Below, one piece after another: positions 52,633 to 60,250 of a stretch of 64,000 nucleotides of DNA. The DNA is from Pseudomonas sp. PDM14 (GTDB lineage: Bacteria > Pseudomonadota > Gammaproteobacteria > Pseudomonadales > Pseudomonadaceae), in assembly GCF_014851905.1 (NCBI RefSeq), contig NZ_JACVAQ010000001.1, positions 682,001-746,000 of the forward strand. The letters are read 5' to 3'. The notes under the pieces were generated by a model. It had not been told where the DNA came from. It ran no database searches and was given only the letters and a program-made list of their open reading frames with translations. Both the position numbers and the translations under genes were made by a program. Positions within the stretch are counted from its first letter, which is position 1. Each line of letters opens with the position of its first letter.

Positions 52633-53991
52633 ATGCGCTGCACCCCCGCCCTCTCCCGGCTTGCCCTGCTGGGCCTGCCCTGCGTCTGCCTGCCCGTCCA
52701 GGCCCTCGACATCGTCGTCACCAAGACCACCGACAGCTACGACGGCAGCTGCAACAGCGACTGCTCGCTGCGCGACGCCGTGGTGCTGGCCAATGCCACG
52801 CCCGGCGCAGACCGCATCCTGCTCGGCAACGCCACTTTCAGCCTCAGCCTGCCGCCACCGGGCGGCGAAGAGGGTGAAACCTACGACGAGGACGCCAACC
52901 TCAACGGCGACCTCGACGTCAGCGACGCGCTGACCATCGTCGGCGTCGGCAACACCCGCAGCATGATCGACGCCAACCGCGTGGACCGCCTGTTCGAGGT
53001 ACTGCCCGGCGCCAGCCTGCGCATCGAACGGGTCGGCCTGAGCAACGGCCGCCACTCCAAGGAGGGCGGCGCGATCCTCAACCACGGCCAGCTCACCCTG
53101 GTGCACACCCGTTTGCAGGGCAACACCGCGAGCTACGGCTTCAGCAGTGGCCAGGGCGGAGGCATCGCCAACTACGGCACGGCGCAGGTGCAGTCGAGCC
53201 AGTTCATCGGCAACTCCGCGAGCTTCGGCGACACCTCCAACGCCTGGGGCGGCGCGATCTACAACAAGGGCCAGCTGAACGTGCGCGACAGCCTGTTCAA
53301 CCGCAACCAGGCCGGCGGCGACGACGTGCTCGGCAGCGGCGGCGCGGTGCACAACGTCGGCACCGCGGACATCGCCCGCAGCCTGTTCGTCGGCAACAGC
53401 AGCGACGGCCGCGGCGGCGCCATCAGCAACGAAGGCGGCGGCGTACTCAGCCTGGCCAACAGCACCGTCAGCGGCAATCGCAACAACGCCTACTTTCCCG
53501 CCGGCACCGTCGCCAACGGCGCCTTCTACCCGCCATCCGACGGCAGCCAGCGCATGACCCTGATCAACGTGACCATCGCCGACAACCAGGGCTTCGGCCT
53601 CGACAACCACGGCCAGCTGGTGGTGCGCAACAGCGTGATCGTCGGCAACTGGGATGACTCGGGCGAGATCGGCTTCAACTGCCAGACCAATGGCGACACC
53701 GCCAGCTTCGTCGCCCGCGGCCTGCTGCTCGGCAGCGGCGATGGCAACTGCACGGCCGAACAGACCGTGCCCAACAGCGACGCGTTGACCCGCGTGCTCT
53801 ATCCGCTGGCCGACAACAACTCGGCGCTGCAGCTGCAAACCCACGCCCTGCGCCGTGGTAGCGCAGCGGTGGACAAGGCGGTCGGCAACTGCCCGGTGCA
53901 GGACCAGCGCGGCGCACAACGCCCGCGGGACGGCGATGGCGACGGCCTCGCCGTGTGCGACCTCGGCGCCTACGAGCGCTCGCGGCCCTGA
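52633..53991 (+). CDS. CSLREA-domain secreted beta-helix protein
   Basis: A 452-residue protein with signal peptide (cleavage near VQA-LD, residue 24), a CSLREA-type domain at the mature N-terminus (CNSDCSLRDAVVLAN at about residues 38-52), and a right-handed parallel beta-helix with repeated GGAI-N-GQL units (GGAILNHGQLTL, GGGIANYGTAQV, GGAIYNKGQLNV, GGAVHNVGTADI, GGAISNEGGGVL), ending CDLGAYE. Such proteins are secreted or surface-associated; the role is unknown. Eight or more cysteines, some paired, suggest disulfides. ATG at 52633 preceded by a weak site. Confidence 0.85.
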   Translation: MRCTPALSRLALLGLPCVCLPVQALDIVVTKTTDSYDGSCNSDCSLRDAVVLANATPGADRILLGNATFSLSLPPPGGEEGETYDEDANLNGDLDVSDALTIVGVGNTRSMIDANRVDRLFEVLPGASLRIERVGLSNGRHSKEGGAILNHGQLTLVHTRLQGNTASYGFSSGQGGGIANYGTAQVQSSQFIGNSASFGDTSNAWGGAIYNKGQLNVRDSLFNRNQAGGDDVLGSGGAVHNVGTADIARSLFVGNSSDGRGGAISNEGGGVLSLANSTVSGNRNNAYFPAGTVANGAFYPPSDGSQRMTLINVTIADNQGFGLDNHGQLVVRNSVIVGNWDDSGEIGFNCQTNGDTASFVARGLLLGSGDGNCTAEQTVPNSDALTRVLYPLADNNSALQLQTHALRRGSAAVDKAVGNCPVQDQRGAQRPRDGDGDGLAVCDLGAYERSRP

Positions 53992-54022
53992 GCCTGGAAA
54001 CGGTGTCTGCCGAGCAGCGCGC

Positions 54023-54775
54023 TCAGGCCGGCTGTGGCAGACGCCCGTCGACCAGGAACAGCTCGAGCGGGAACTGGCGCGGCGTATCGGCCATCTGCGC
54101 CTGCTTGAAGGCGACATAGTCGGCGGTGGTCTCGCACAGCCAGGCCGTGAGGTTGCGTGGGCGCCGTTCGCTGAAGGCACTCGGCGCATACAGCGCGACA
54201 TTCAGGCCCTGCAGCGGGCAGCGCGCGGAGGGAAACTCGAAGGCCTCCACGCCGGCTTCGCGCATGTCGCTCCCGAGCTGCTGGGTGACGCGGTAGTCGC
54301 TGCGATCGGTCAGCCTGGCGCGGTGCTCGGCGAACGGCGACAACTGCAGGTGGATGCCGCGCTCGACCTGGTAGCGCGCCTCGAACGACGAATGCTCGGA
54401 GAGAATGCGCCCGCTGGGCGGCGGCGTGGCCATGCCGTGCCAGAGCACGAAGCGGTAAAAGGCCGTCTCGGCCATCGCCGTGTCCAGGCGGCAGGCGGCG
54501 TAGAACAGGCTAGGTTCGTGGCGTCGACCGTAGCGCGAGCCCCAGCGCAACGGCGGGTAGCGAAACGGTGTGTGCAGCAAATAGTGCAGCGGCTCGTCGC
54601 TGCGCGGCAGCGGCGGTTTGCTCGACTCCAGCAGCTGTTCGAGCAGCGCCTGTTCTTCCAGGGTATCGACCAGCTTCAGCGTGGCCACCTGGCCCTGGCT
54701 TTCCACCAGACGCACCAGGCGCCCGCGCAACGGAGTGATCTGCTCCGCACCGGCGCAGGTCTGCCAGATATCCAT
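54023..54775 (-). CDS. RES-domain toxin of an Xre-RES toxin-antitoxin pair
   Basis: A 250-residue protein with the RES fold of the NAD-degrading or ADP-ribosylating toxins: FRYPPLRWGSRYGRRHEPSLFYAA (split), with conserved arginine and glycine, then AETAFYRFVLWHG containing the conserved glutamate, and late ALYAPSAFSERRP. Related RES toxins deplete NAD+ or modify phosphoribosyl pyrophosphate synthetase. It follows the Xre/DUF2384 antitoxin gene by 36 bp on the same strand. The 250-residue length is at the long end of the family. Confidence 0.9.
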   Translation of the reverse strand: MDIWQTCAGAEQITPLRGRLVRLVESQGQVATLKLVDTLEEQALLEQLLESSKPPLPRSDEPLHYLLHTPFRYPPLRWGSRYGRRHEPSLFYAACRLDTAMAETAFYRFVLWHGMATPPPSGRILSEHSSFEARYQVERGIHLQLSPFAEHRARLTDRSDYRVTQQLGSDMREAGVEAFEFPSARCPLQGLNVALYAPSAFSERRPRNLTAWLCETTADYVAFKQAQMADTPRQFPLELFLVDGRLPQPA

Positions 54776-54811
54776 GACGATGCTCGCTTGATTCAGTCCA
54801 CAAACCGGTTC

Positions 54812-55183
54812 TCAGACCTTGCCGCGGATGGCGTCAAGGTACTCGACCACCCGCACCAGCCCTTGCACCTGCGCCATCTGCTCCAGCGGCACGCCGGCCA
54901 GATGACGGTTCTCGGTGCGCAGGAAATGGCGCATATCACCGAGGTTACCGCCAAACAGGGCGAACAACGCCCGGTAGGCGCGGATCAGCAACAGTGCCAG
55001 CTCGCCGGTCTTGCTCTGCGGACGTAGCCCACCTGTGTCGGACCAGCGGCTGATGGCGGAACGGTTGACGCCGACGATGCCGGCCAGCTCCTGCTGGGTC
55101 AGCCCGAGTTGCTCGCGGGTGTTGAGCAGGGCCTTGAGCAGCACCGCATCTGCCTGCACCTCGGGCTTGCTTAGCGCGCTCAT
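54812..55183 (-). CDS. Xre/MbcA/ParS-type antitoxin
   Basis: A 123-residue antitoxin: an Xre helix-turn-helix near the N-terminus (LLNTREQLGLTQQELAGIVGVNRSAISRW split, about 18-50) and a DUF2384-type C-terminal half (SKTGELALLLIRAYRALFALFGGN, then WxxGxPLEQM-like HLAGVPLEQM). It neutralises the RES toxin encoded directly downstream and should repress the operon from the inverted repeat at 55201-55238. The ATG has a GGAGG five bases before GCGAGCC. Confidence 0.92.
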   Translation of the reverse strand: MSALSKPEVQADAVLLKALLNTREQLGLTQQELAGIVGVNRSAISRWSDTGGLRPQSKTGELALLLIRAYRALFALFGGNLGDMRHFLRTENRHLAGVPLEQMAQVQGLVRVVEYLDAIRGKV

Positions 55184-55200
55184 GGCTCGCCTCCTGATGC

Positions 55201-55238
55201 CTGTTTAAAACAAACATAGCAAACAATGCGCTAAACAG
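55201..55238. promoter_or_regulatory. Operator-like inverted repeat of the Xre-RES operon
   Basis: CTGTTTA (55201-55207) and TAAACAG (55232-55238) form a perfect 7-bp inverted repeat, with an inner TGTTT-AAAAC-AAACA (55202-55216). It lies 17 bp upstream of the antitoxin ATG in an AT-rich promoter and is the likely autoregulatory site. Confidence 0.6.
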
Positions 55239-55262
55239 ACAAAAAAAATACCCTTTCAGCAG

Positions 55263-58076
55263 CTATACCACCTGCAGTGCGCCGTTACAGGACTGCTCAG
55301 GGGAATGCCCGGCGCTCAACAACTGGGCTTCTACCCGACAGAAATTGCCGATGTACTTGCCCTCCTCGGCGATCACCATACCCGCCTGGCCGTGTGCCGG
55401 CTGCCACGAGTTCTGGTGCAGCGCCACCTGCACGGCCAGCAACTGCAGGGGCGGGCGTGGCAAGGCGTTGTCATTGGCAATCACGCGCTGGAAGACACTG
55501 GGCAGTTTCGGCTGACTGGCACCCGAGGGCTTGCTCAGTTCCGCCAGCACGTCATCGGCCAGACGCAGCTCGCCCAGCTGGTTGTTGCTCAGGTACAGGC
55601 GCCCCCTGCTCTTCAACTTCAGATCGGCCAGACGCTTGAGCACATCGCGATTGAGCATGTCGCTGCTCACCGATTCGCCATAGACGGAAATGCGCCCACT
55701 GATTTCGCTGTCATTCAAACGGATGTCACCCTGAGCGTCGGCCAACAGCAAGGCGAAGCCCGGCTGTTTCAACGGCCCACCCGTGACGTTCGGCTGACCG
55801 GCACGCAGCCGCAGGCTGCTGAGTGCCACCTGAGCGCACGCCTGGATCTGCAGCAGGCTCGCGCCGGGCTCGCTCAAGCCCTCGATGCGCATGTCACGCA
55901 GGTCCAACAGGTCGATGCCGCGCAGGCCGATCACGCAGGGCACGCTGTCCTCGCAAACGATGTCGAAATCACGCAGGCTCACCGCGGCGAACTTGCTCAA
56001 CGCGAACGCCCGGGCCTTGATCCGCAAGCGGCTGGCCGGTCCCGCGCCGTGCACCATCAGGTTGGTTTCGTTGGCGCCCTCGACTACCAGCTCATCCAGG
56101 ACGTGATCCCCCGGCAGTAGGCACAGGCAGATATCGCGCTCGCCCTTTTTCAACAGCATCTGTAGCGCGCGGTCGAGGGTCGGAAACTCGCCATCCTTGC
56201 CCACCGAGATGCAGCAGCCACCCTGGTGATTGCGCTGGCACAGCGAATCCAGCGCGGCCTGCACGGTGCTGATGCCGGCGGCCTTCATGTCGGCGCACTT
56301 GGTCGGGTCGTAGGCCACCTGGCTGGCGATGGCCAGGCGCGCAGAGAAGTGGATTTCGTTGAAGCGCCCCACTGCCGGCGCGCCGCCCTGCAGCAGTTCG
56401 GCAGTGCAGGTCTGGTCCAGCTCGGCGACCGCGCTGCTGAGGAACCAGTCCACGCTGGCGATGCCGTCATCATTGGTGCTGGCAACCGCCGTCAGCGTAC
56501 CGTTCTGCAGCAGTCCCTTCGGTGCGGTGAAGCGCACCTCGGCCCCCACCACCGGGAACTGGCCGTTGTACACCGCCACCTGCACTGGCGAAGGCAGCTT
56601 GACCCGAACGGAGCCCGACGGATTAGGCATGACCTGCTGCCCATCGCCACCGACGTAATGCAGGTTAGTCAGCTCGGTGAGTGCCGGAAACTTCGCCCGA
56701 CAGTCGCTGCTGCGCGTCCAGTTGCCCGCCTGGCAGTCAAGCAATGCCAGACGGGTGAAGGCCCGTAGCACGCCCTGCGGCGCGACGAACTGTGGCTTGC
56801 CAGCGGCCTGCGGCCACTCGATACCGGCGGTGGCGGTACGCGCCGGAATGGTCCAGAAATCGCCGACGCGAAAGGAGCCGGCAAGAAAGCGCACCTCGAC
56901 ACCATCCTCCAGTTCGGCCCAGCCGACATTGGCACTGACGTTGGCGTTGACGGTTTCCAGCAGCGCCACGCCATCCCAGCGTCGCACCCGCGGATTGTGC
57001 GCAAACAATCCCGCGGTGAGAGACTCGGTGGCATTGTCGAGATCAAGGGTGACGCGATTGCCCTCGGTCTTGAGCACCGGCACCAGCGGACCACTGCGCC
57101 CGGTCTGTTCGTGTTCGTCATTGAAGATCTCCAGCCAGCAGCCAGCGCTGATGCCCAGGTAAGCATCGCGACCGATACTGGCGACCTCGATCTCGTCGGC
57201 CGCTGGGTCGTTCAGCCAGCCGGTCAGGCGCGTGACGATGGCACCGTTGTCGCGCGACCACTTGTAGCGCCGCTTGGCGGGCGCCACGCCGTCTTCATGG
57301 ATCTCCACCCGGTACAGCTGGTTTTCCAGGCGCTGATAGCCCGCCTCCGGCGTCAGCAGGCAGGGGTCCTTGGGCGGTGTACCCGGCTCGGCTCGCGCGG
57401 CCAGCTTGCCCGTGGGCGCGTCGACGAGAGTCTTCCAGGCAGCGATATCGGACAGGCAGTTGATGGCCTCCCCCACGGTACCAACCTTGAGCAGCTTGAT
57501 CTGCCACACCAGTTGGTCACGCGTGGCGCTATCCGGCCCACCGAGGGCAACCTCGCGGATCAGCCCGTCCTCCAGGGCACTGACATGACGCAGCCAGGCT
57601 TCCAGGTACGCCAGATAACGACCGTTTTCCGGGGCTTGCGCCACACCGTTGTCGTAGACCCGGATGGCCGCCTGCTCGACAGCGGCGGCGGGTGGCAACG
57701 CCAGCAGGCTGCTGCCAGGTGCCAGCACCGGCGAGATGCGCCCATGCAGATCGGGCTGTCCCTGTTCCTCCGCCAGCCCGGCTCGCTTGCCGACCAGCTT
57801 GCAGGCTGTCGGGTTGTCGCAGAGCAGGCCGCCGACGTACAGGTGGCCGGCGGACACATCGATGTTCTGGCCGTTGCCCGTCAGCAGGAACCCTGGCGTG
57901 GTGATGGGTACACCACTGGCGCCAATGCTGTCGCGGGCCTCGGTTTCGATCCGGCGATTGAGGATGTCCTGCTGTTCGTTCCAGTCGGCATCCAGCTGAA
58001 CCCGACCCTGCTGCATGCGCACACTGCGGTAGTGCTTGCCGGGCTGGTCGGTGGAACGGGAAAGATCGGCTTTCAT
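55263..58076 (-). CDS. DUF6519 protein of an eCIS/phage-tail-like baseplate locus
   Basis: A 937-residue protein. The N-terminus (MKADLSRSTDQPGKHYRSVRMQQGRVQLDADWNEQ split, residues 1-35) is the DUF6519 hallmark. The middle contains a region with WSRDNGAIVTRLTGWLND and an Ig-like stretch with FTAPKGLLQNGTLTAVAST; the C-terminal third (about 620-860) is a beta-helix-like domain beginning DGEFPTLDRALQMLLKKG. DUF6519 genes are found in contractile injection system clusters next to baseplate genes. Probably a surface or baseplate-associated structural component; the exact position in the particle is unknown. Last gene of the operon in transcription order. Confidence 0.8.
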   Translation of the reverse strand: MKADLSRSTDQPGKHYRSVRMQQGRVQLDADWNEQQDILNRRIETEARDSIGASGVPITTPGFLLTGNGQNIDVSAGHLYVGGLLCDNPTACKLVGKRAGLAEEQGQPDLHGRISPVLAPGSSLLALPPAAAVEQAAIRVYDNGVAQAPENGRYLAYLEAWLRHVSALEDGLIREVALGGPDSATRDQLVWQIKLLKVGTVGEAINCLSDIAAWKTLVDAPTGKLAARAEPGTPPKDPCLLTPEAGYQRLENQLYRVEIHEDGVAPAKRRYKWSRDNGAIVTRLTGWLNDPAADEIEVASIGRDAYLGISAGCWLEIFNDEHEQTGRSGPLVPVLKTEGNRVTLDLDNATESLTAGLFAHNPRVRRWDGVALLETVNANVSANVGWAELEDGVEVRFLAGSFRVGDFWTIPARTATAGIEWPQAAGKPQFVAPQGVLRAFTRLALLDCQAGNWTRSSDCRAKFPALTELTNLHYVGGDGQQVMPNPSGSVRVKLPSPVQVAVYNGQFPVVGAEVRFTAPKGLLQNGTLTAVASTNDDGIASVDWFLSSAVAELDQTCTAELLQGGAPAVGRFNEIHFSARLAIASQVAYDPTKCADMKAAGISTVQAALDSLCQRNHQGGCCISVGKDGEFPTLDRALQMLLKKGERDICLCLLPGDHVLDELVVEGANETNLMVHGAGPASRLRIKARAFALSKFAAVSLRDFDIVCEDSVPCVIGLRGIDLLDLRDMRIEGLSEPGASLLQIQACAQVALSSLRLRAGQPNVTGGPLKQPGFALLLADAQGDIRLNDSEISGRISVYGESVSSDMLNRDVLKRLADLKLKSRGRLYLSNNQLGELRLADDVLAELSKPSGASQPKLPSVFQRVIANDNALPRPPLQLLAVQVALHQNSWQPAHGQAGMVIAEEGKYIGNFCRVEAQLLSAGHSPEQSCNGALQVV

Positions 58077-58108
58077 GGTGGTCGTCCTGGTCTTGAAGTC
58101 GGCGTTGT

Positions 58109-60250
58109 TCAGTTGACGAAAATCACCCCGGCCTCCAGGCCGAAGCGCAGGTATTCATCCAGCGCCTGGCGCAGGTTGGCTTCGCGCTGCGGTTGCTGCA
58201 GCAGGTTCCACACCCCCATCTCGGCGCCATCCTCGGCACCGGTGCGGATATCCAGCGCGGTCGACAGGCGCAGCTGCGCATAGGCCGGGTGGCCGAAGGT
58301 GGTGGAGGTGAACGTGGGCGTCACACGGATGCGCGCCAGTCTGGCGGCGGCCGTCGACTGACCCTCGGTGACCAGATCGGGCAGGCAGCGATAGCGCCGC
58401 GGCGTCTTCGAGCCTTCCGGCACGTAGCTGAAGCGCACGCAGCCCTGCTGCCGCCGGGTGATGTTCAACGGCTCGTTGAACAGGCTGTTGCTGGCGTGCA
58501 AGGCGCCGCTGCGGGTGCTGCCGAAGACCGTGCAGCAGTCCAGGCCGAGCGTCGTATCCGGCAGGGACAGCGCCTCGCCATCGCCGTTGTCGAACACGCA
58601 GTAGCGTGCACTGACCTCAGCCAGCGCGCCCTCGCTGCGTAGCGGGCCGCACAGGCAATGGGTCAGGTTGATGCTCAGGGTGCGGCCGCGAGCCTTGTCC
58701 TCGTGGTGGATACCGCCACGCGCCGGCACCAGGCTGCAGTGGCGCAGCGCCACCTCGCGCAGGTCGCCCTGCAGGCGCAACTTGCCGTCCAGCAACAGGC
58801 CCGAGAGGGTGATCCGGGTGTCGCCGTTGCCGCCGATCAGCAGGTCGCCGATCAGCACCGGACGGCGCTGGTTGGCGGCCTCGATGGCCAGTTCGGTGTC
58901 AGGCAGATCGAGGGACACGCTGAGCACTTCGCTGCTGTCGCCCTGCAGGCGGATCAGCACGCGGCTGCCGGGCACCACGGCTTGCAAGGCCTGGTTCAGG
59001 TCGGGGAAATCCTGCGGCACACGCAGCAGCGTGTAGCCCGCCGGATCGAGCAAACCCTGGCGCGCATCGTCTTCGGCGCTCACCGGGCGGCGGTCATAGG
59101 GGCCGCCACCGACATCACCGGGGAAGCCGTAGGCCCAGCTCACCTCGACCTTCTGCACCGTCACGCCGGCCGGCAGCCTGATACGCCCGAGCAGCGGATC
59201 GATGCCCACCAGCGGGGTGTCCGAACCCGGCGCGGGAAACACCACGGCGGCGCCACCGCTGCTCGGTTTGACCGACAGCTGCGCCGGCATCGGGCGCCAG
59301 GCCGGCGGGTTCACGTTGGGGATTTCCGCGAGGTTGCACACCACCAGGTGCGCCGCCGGCACCTGCAGGCCATCCAGCCAGATACGCAACACCGGGTCGT
59401 ACTCGCCCGGCTTGGCGGCGAAGTACAGCAGCTCGGGCGTACCGCCATCGGCCAGGGTCTGACGCAACCCCGTCAGCTCGTCATGCAGCACGCGACGCGA
59501 CAGCGGCTCGGGCACGTTGATCGGCTGCGCCAGGCGGGTCACTTCGCTCTCACTGCGCGGCCGGTTGAACAGCATGCCGTCGTGCAACAGCGGATCGTCG
59601 ACGAAGCTGCGGCCCAGTGCATCGACGCTGTAGCAGCCCGGCATGCCGGCGATGGCACGCGCCTGGCTGCGCTGCAACGGATAGGCCTGCAGGCGCCAGA
59701 CGTAGAGACCGACATTGGCGATGTTGTAGCGCCCGGCCGACGGCCGGCGTACTTCGGCGGTATGGGCGCTGCTGTCGAACGGGCCATCGATGCGTTCCAG
59801 CCGCGCAGCCTGGCGCAGATCAGGGGTTCGCAGGCTGTGCGGGCGCAGGTGATTGACCTGCTGGGTGGTGCCGAGCAGTTCGAAGAACTCCACCGCCCGC
59901 GCCCGCCAGCCGCTGCTGTCGAAGGCCAGTTGTTCCAGCACCGGCACCGTGCCCTTGCGCCGGCGCAGGCGCAGGGTGTTGGCCACCAGCGCGCGCTGGC
60001 CGAAGCTCTGCGTGCCACTCACCGCGTACAACCCGCGCACGCCAAGCAGGTCGCCGATGTAGGGGATCAGCCAGTCGTCGCAGGTCTCGATGAACCAGTT
60101 GTCGTAGAGCCGCTCGATATCCGCCTCGAGCACGGCACCCTGGGCGGCGATGACTTCCAGCAACGCCTGCAGCGGGCCACCGAGTTGTTCGTCTCGCTCG
60201 CGGTAGAACGCCGGCAGGCGCGCGAACAGGTAATCGGCGTCGATGCTCAC
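58109..60250 (-). CDS. P2 tail protein I-like baseplate protein fused to a beta-helix
   Basis: A 713-residue protein starting at GTG (60250) that overlaps the upstream stop (GTGA). The N-terminal 200 residues match tail protein I/Afp10-type baseplate wedge proteins (DADYLFARLPAFYRERDEQ, IETCDDWLIPYIGDLLGVRG, NTLRLRRRKGTVPVLEQLA). From about residue 400 the chain has repeated short strands in a beta-helix pattern (DFPDLNQALQAVVPGSRVLI onward). Tail protein I joins the wedge to the fibre; the fused helix may replace a fibre or cap. It is translationally coupled to the upstream baseplate gene. Confidence 0.85.
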   Translation of the reverse strand: MSIDADYLFARLPAFYRERDEQLGGPLQALLEVIAAQGAVLEADIERLYDNWFIETCDDWLIPYIGDLLGVRGLYAVSGTQSFGQRALVANTLRLRRRKGTVPVLEQLAFDSSGWRARAVEFFELLGTTQQVNHLRPHSLRTPDLRQAARLERIDGPFDSSAHTAEVRRPSAGRYNIANVGLYVWRLQAYPLQRSQARAIAGMPGCYSVDALGRSFVDDPLLHDGMLFNRPRSESEVTRLAQPINVPEPLSRRVLHDELTGLRQTLADGGTPELLYFAAKPGEYDPVLRIWLDGLQVPAAHLVVCNLAEIPNVNPPAWRPMPAQLSVKPSSGGAAVVFPAPGSDTPLVGIDPLLGRIRLPAGVTVQKVEVSWAYGFPGDVGGGPYDRRPVSAEDDARQGLLDPAGYTLLRVPQDFPDLNQALQAVVPGSRVLIRLQGDSSEVLSVSLDLPDTELAIEAANQRRPVLIGDLLIGGNGDTRITLSGLLLDGKLRLQGDLREVALRHCSLVPARGGIHHEDKARGRTLSINLTHCLCGPLRSEGALAEVSARYCVFDNGDGEALSLPDTTLGLDCCTVFGSTRSGALHASNSLFNEPLNITRRQQGCVRFSYVPEGSKTPRRYRCLPDLVTEGQSTAAARLARIRVTPTFTSTTFGHPAYAQLRLSTALDIRTGAEDGAEMGVWNLLQQPQREANLRQALDEYLRFGLEAGVIFVN

